Origin: Deltaproteobacteria bacterium
GTDB lineage: Bacteria; Myxococcota; B64-G9
Direction of reading: 5' to 3'
DNA: 7,059 bases
Assembly (NCBI GenBank): GCA_030591745.1
Contig: JAUVAM010000193.1
Location: 1-7,059, forward strand
In this document: positions 6,211 to 7,059 of the stretch, one piece after another
Position numbering within the stretch: position 1 is the stretch's first letter
How the letters are laid out: every line of letters starts with the position of its first letter
Notes under the pieces: generated by a model
Databases searched by the model: none
Told to the model about the DNA's origin: nothing
What the model saw: the letters and a program-made list of their open reading frames with translations, nothing else
Program-made: the position numbers and the translations under genes

Positions 6211-6279
6211 GTTTGTCATACCGCCGACAAGAAAGTATGCCATCGACAGGCCGCCCTGTCACCCCGTCCCCTTATGTTT
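6211..6279 (-). promoter_or_regulatory. Conserved upstream block, copy B (before DUF1566 lipoprotein)
   Basis: This is the counterpart of copy A (1920-1989), 69 bases. GTGACA (6257-6262) and CATACT (6234-6239) are again 17 bases apart, predicting a start near 6227 and a leader of about 26 bases before the ATG at 6201. The dyad is perfect here: GACAGG-N4-CCTGTC (6245-6260). The second inverted repeat TTGTC-N8-GACAA lies at 6213-6230. The block's upstream end, AAACATA, overlaps the last codon and the TAA stop (6272-6274) of the ATPase gene. If it is a promoter, the lipoprotein genes can be made independently of the ABC genes. Confidence 0.6.
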
Positions 6280-6964
6280 GGCTCTTGATTTCGTCGTGAT
6301 CGATTTGGCCGTCGACCATCGTCACGACGCGCCTGGCGCGCTCCATGACCCGTGGGTCGTGGGTGGAAAAAACGAAGGTCGTGCCGTTTTCCTGATTGAG
6401 CCGCTCCATGACGCCCAGCAATTTATCCGCCGTCTCGGAATCGACGTTGGCGGTTGGTTCGTCGGCCAGCACCACCGCCGGGTTGGAGGCGATGGCCCGC
6501 GCGATGGCCACGCGCTGCTGTTGACCCCCGGAGAGCTGGTCCGGCCGTCGGTGCTCCATGCCCTCAAGGCCAACCTGAGCCAAGAGAGACATCACCCTGG
6601 CCTTGCGTTCAGCCAGCGGCTTGCCCTGCAAGGCGAGCACGATCTCAGCGTTTTCGTAAGCGGTCAGCACGGGCATCAGATTGTAGGCCTGAAAAACAAA
6701 GCCGACGCGATCGCGACGAATCAGGCTCAGGGCGCGGCGGCTCAGGGTGCCGAGGTCCTGGCCCCCGAGGCTGACGCTGCCGCTGGTCGGCTTGTCGAGC
6801 GCACCGATGAGGTTGAGCGTCGTGGTCTTGCCGGAGCCCGAGGGCCCACAGATGGCGATGAACTCCCCCTGGCCTATCGCCAAATCGAAGCCACGAAGGG
6901 CGTGCACGGTCAACTCGCCCTGCACGTAATCCTTGGTGACGTTATTGATTTCTACGACGTTCAT
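6272..6964 (-). CDS. ABC transporter ATP-binding protein, MacB/LolD type
   Basis: A 230-residue ATPase with all expected motifs: A-loop Tyr13, Walker A GPSGSGKT (40-47), Q-loop Gln92 in FVFQAYNLMPVLTAYEN (typical of the MacB/LolD/FtsE group), signature LSGGQ (144-148), Walker B VVLADE (164-169) with Glu169, D-loop NVDS (173-176) and H-loop His202. It should power an inner-membrane permease that moves or extrudes a substrate, as in MacB efflux, LolCDE lipoprotein release or related systems; the substrate cannot be read from the ATPase. ATG at 6964 follows GAGGT by 4 bases; GTG at 6970 is an alternative. The permease gene ends 7 bases upstream, so the pair are co-transcribed and probably partners. 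The last three residues and stop overlap the conserved block before the lipoprotein gene. Confidence 0.95.
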   Translation of the reverse strand: MNVVEINNVTKDYVQGELTVHALRGFDLAIGQGEFIAICGPSGSGKTTTLNLIGALDKPTSGSVSLGGQDLGTLSRRALSLIRRDRVGFVFQAYNLMPVLTAYENAEIVLALQGKPLAERKARVMSLLAQVGLEGMEHRRPDQLSGGQQQRVAIARAIASNPAVVLADEPTANVDSETADKLLGVMERLNQENGTTFVFSTHDPRVMERARRVVTMVDGQIDHDEIKSQT

Positions 6965-6971
6965 GCTCACC

Positions 6972-7059
6972 TCACACCAGCTTGATCGTGTCGACCGGCA
7001 CCACGCGAGCCGCTCGCCATGCGGGATAGATGCCGGAGAGCAAGGTAGCGACGACCACC
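6972..7059 (-). CDS. ABC transporter permease, C-terminal end only (MacB/LolC/FtsX type)
   Basis: I translated this by hand: 28 codons and TGA (6974-6972), running off the right edge. The end reads VVVATLLSGIYPAWRAARVV followed by PVDTIKLV. The pattern 'hydrophobic helix, (S/G)-x-Y-P-A-W-R-A-A-R-x-x-P-V' is the usual C-terminus of MacB/LolC/LolE/FtsX permeases, just after the last transmembrane helix. Stop-to-start spacing to the ATPase is 7 bases. Which subgroup it belongs to needs the rest of the gene. Confidence 0.85.
   Translation of the reverse strand, partial: VVVATLLSGIYPAWRAARVVPVDTIKLV

Noticed and set aside
5990..6985. 331-codon open frame on the plus strand
   Set aside because: It lies antisense to the ATPase and the first DUF1566 lipoprotein, both of which have full motif sets; its translation shows no domain and it reads across the gap between them.
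1..7059. CRISPR arrays, tRNA or rRNA genes, insertion sequences
   Set aside because: No short regularly spaced repeats, no tRNA- or rRNA-like sequence and no transposase or terminal inverted repeats were seen on reading both strands.

Overview
The window looks like chromosomal DNA from a delta-proteobacterial or Myxococcota-type bacterium. This is an inference from the GC-rich codon use, the several Cys-rich lipoproteins, the 'PDAG' type linker after one lipobox, and DUF1566 lipoproteins. One gene, the YbiI-like zinc finger, looks more like a gammaproteobacterial protein.

Layout, left to right. (1) Positions 1-662, minus strand: the N-terminal 220 codons of an N6-adenine DNA methyltransferase that runs off the left edge. 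It starts at GTG three bases after the stop of the next gene. (2) 666-1916, minus: a complete CorC/HlyC-type transporter-like membrane protein (CNNM/DUF21, CBS pair, CorC_HlyC). (3) 2020-2286, plus: an 88-residue YbiI-type TraR/DksA zinc-finger protein, divergent from CorC and possibly translated from a leaderless mRNA. (4) 2405-4393, plus: a 662-residue lipoprotein with about 80 cysteines, built almost wholly of degenerate repeats of about 100 residues, with a good sigma-70-like promoter. (5) 4439-7059, minus: a run of five same-strand genes. In transcription order these are the C-terminal end of a MacB/LolC/FtsX-type permease, its ATPase, two related Cys-rich DUF1566 lipoproteins, and a small membrane protein with a possible PH-like domain. 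Spacings are 7, 70, 45 and 20 bases, so this may be one operon with an internal promoter before the lipoproteins. Genes (4) and (5) converge on a hairpin at 4405-4431. No gene-free stretch exceeds 300 bases; the longest is 2287-2404.

The most unusual signal is a block of about 70 bases that occurs twice, just upstream of two unrelated genes on the same strand (CorC at 1920-1989; the first DUF1566 lipoprotein at 6211-6279). The copies match at 59 of 70 aligned columns. Both keep a GTGACA-N17-CATACT promoter-like pair, a 16-base dyad over the -35/spacer whose arms differ only by a pairing-neutral change, and a second small hairpin whose loop carries a G-rich Shine-Dalgarno-like segment in the CorC copy. 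This suggests a shared promoter/operator or RNA leader, that is, a small regulon joining CorC to a surface lipoprotein module. It could also be a dispersed intergenic repeat.
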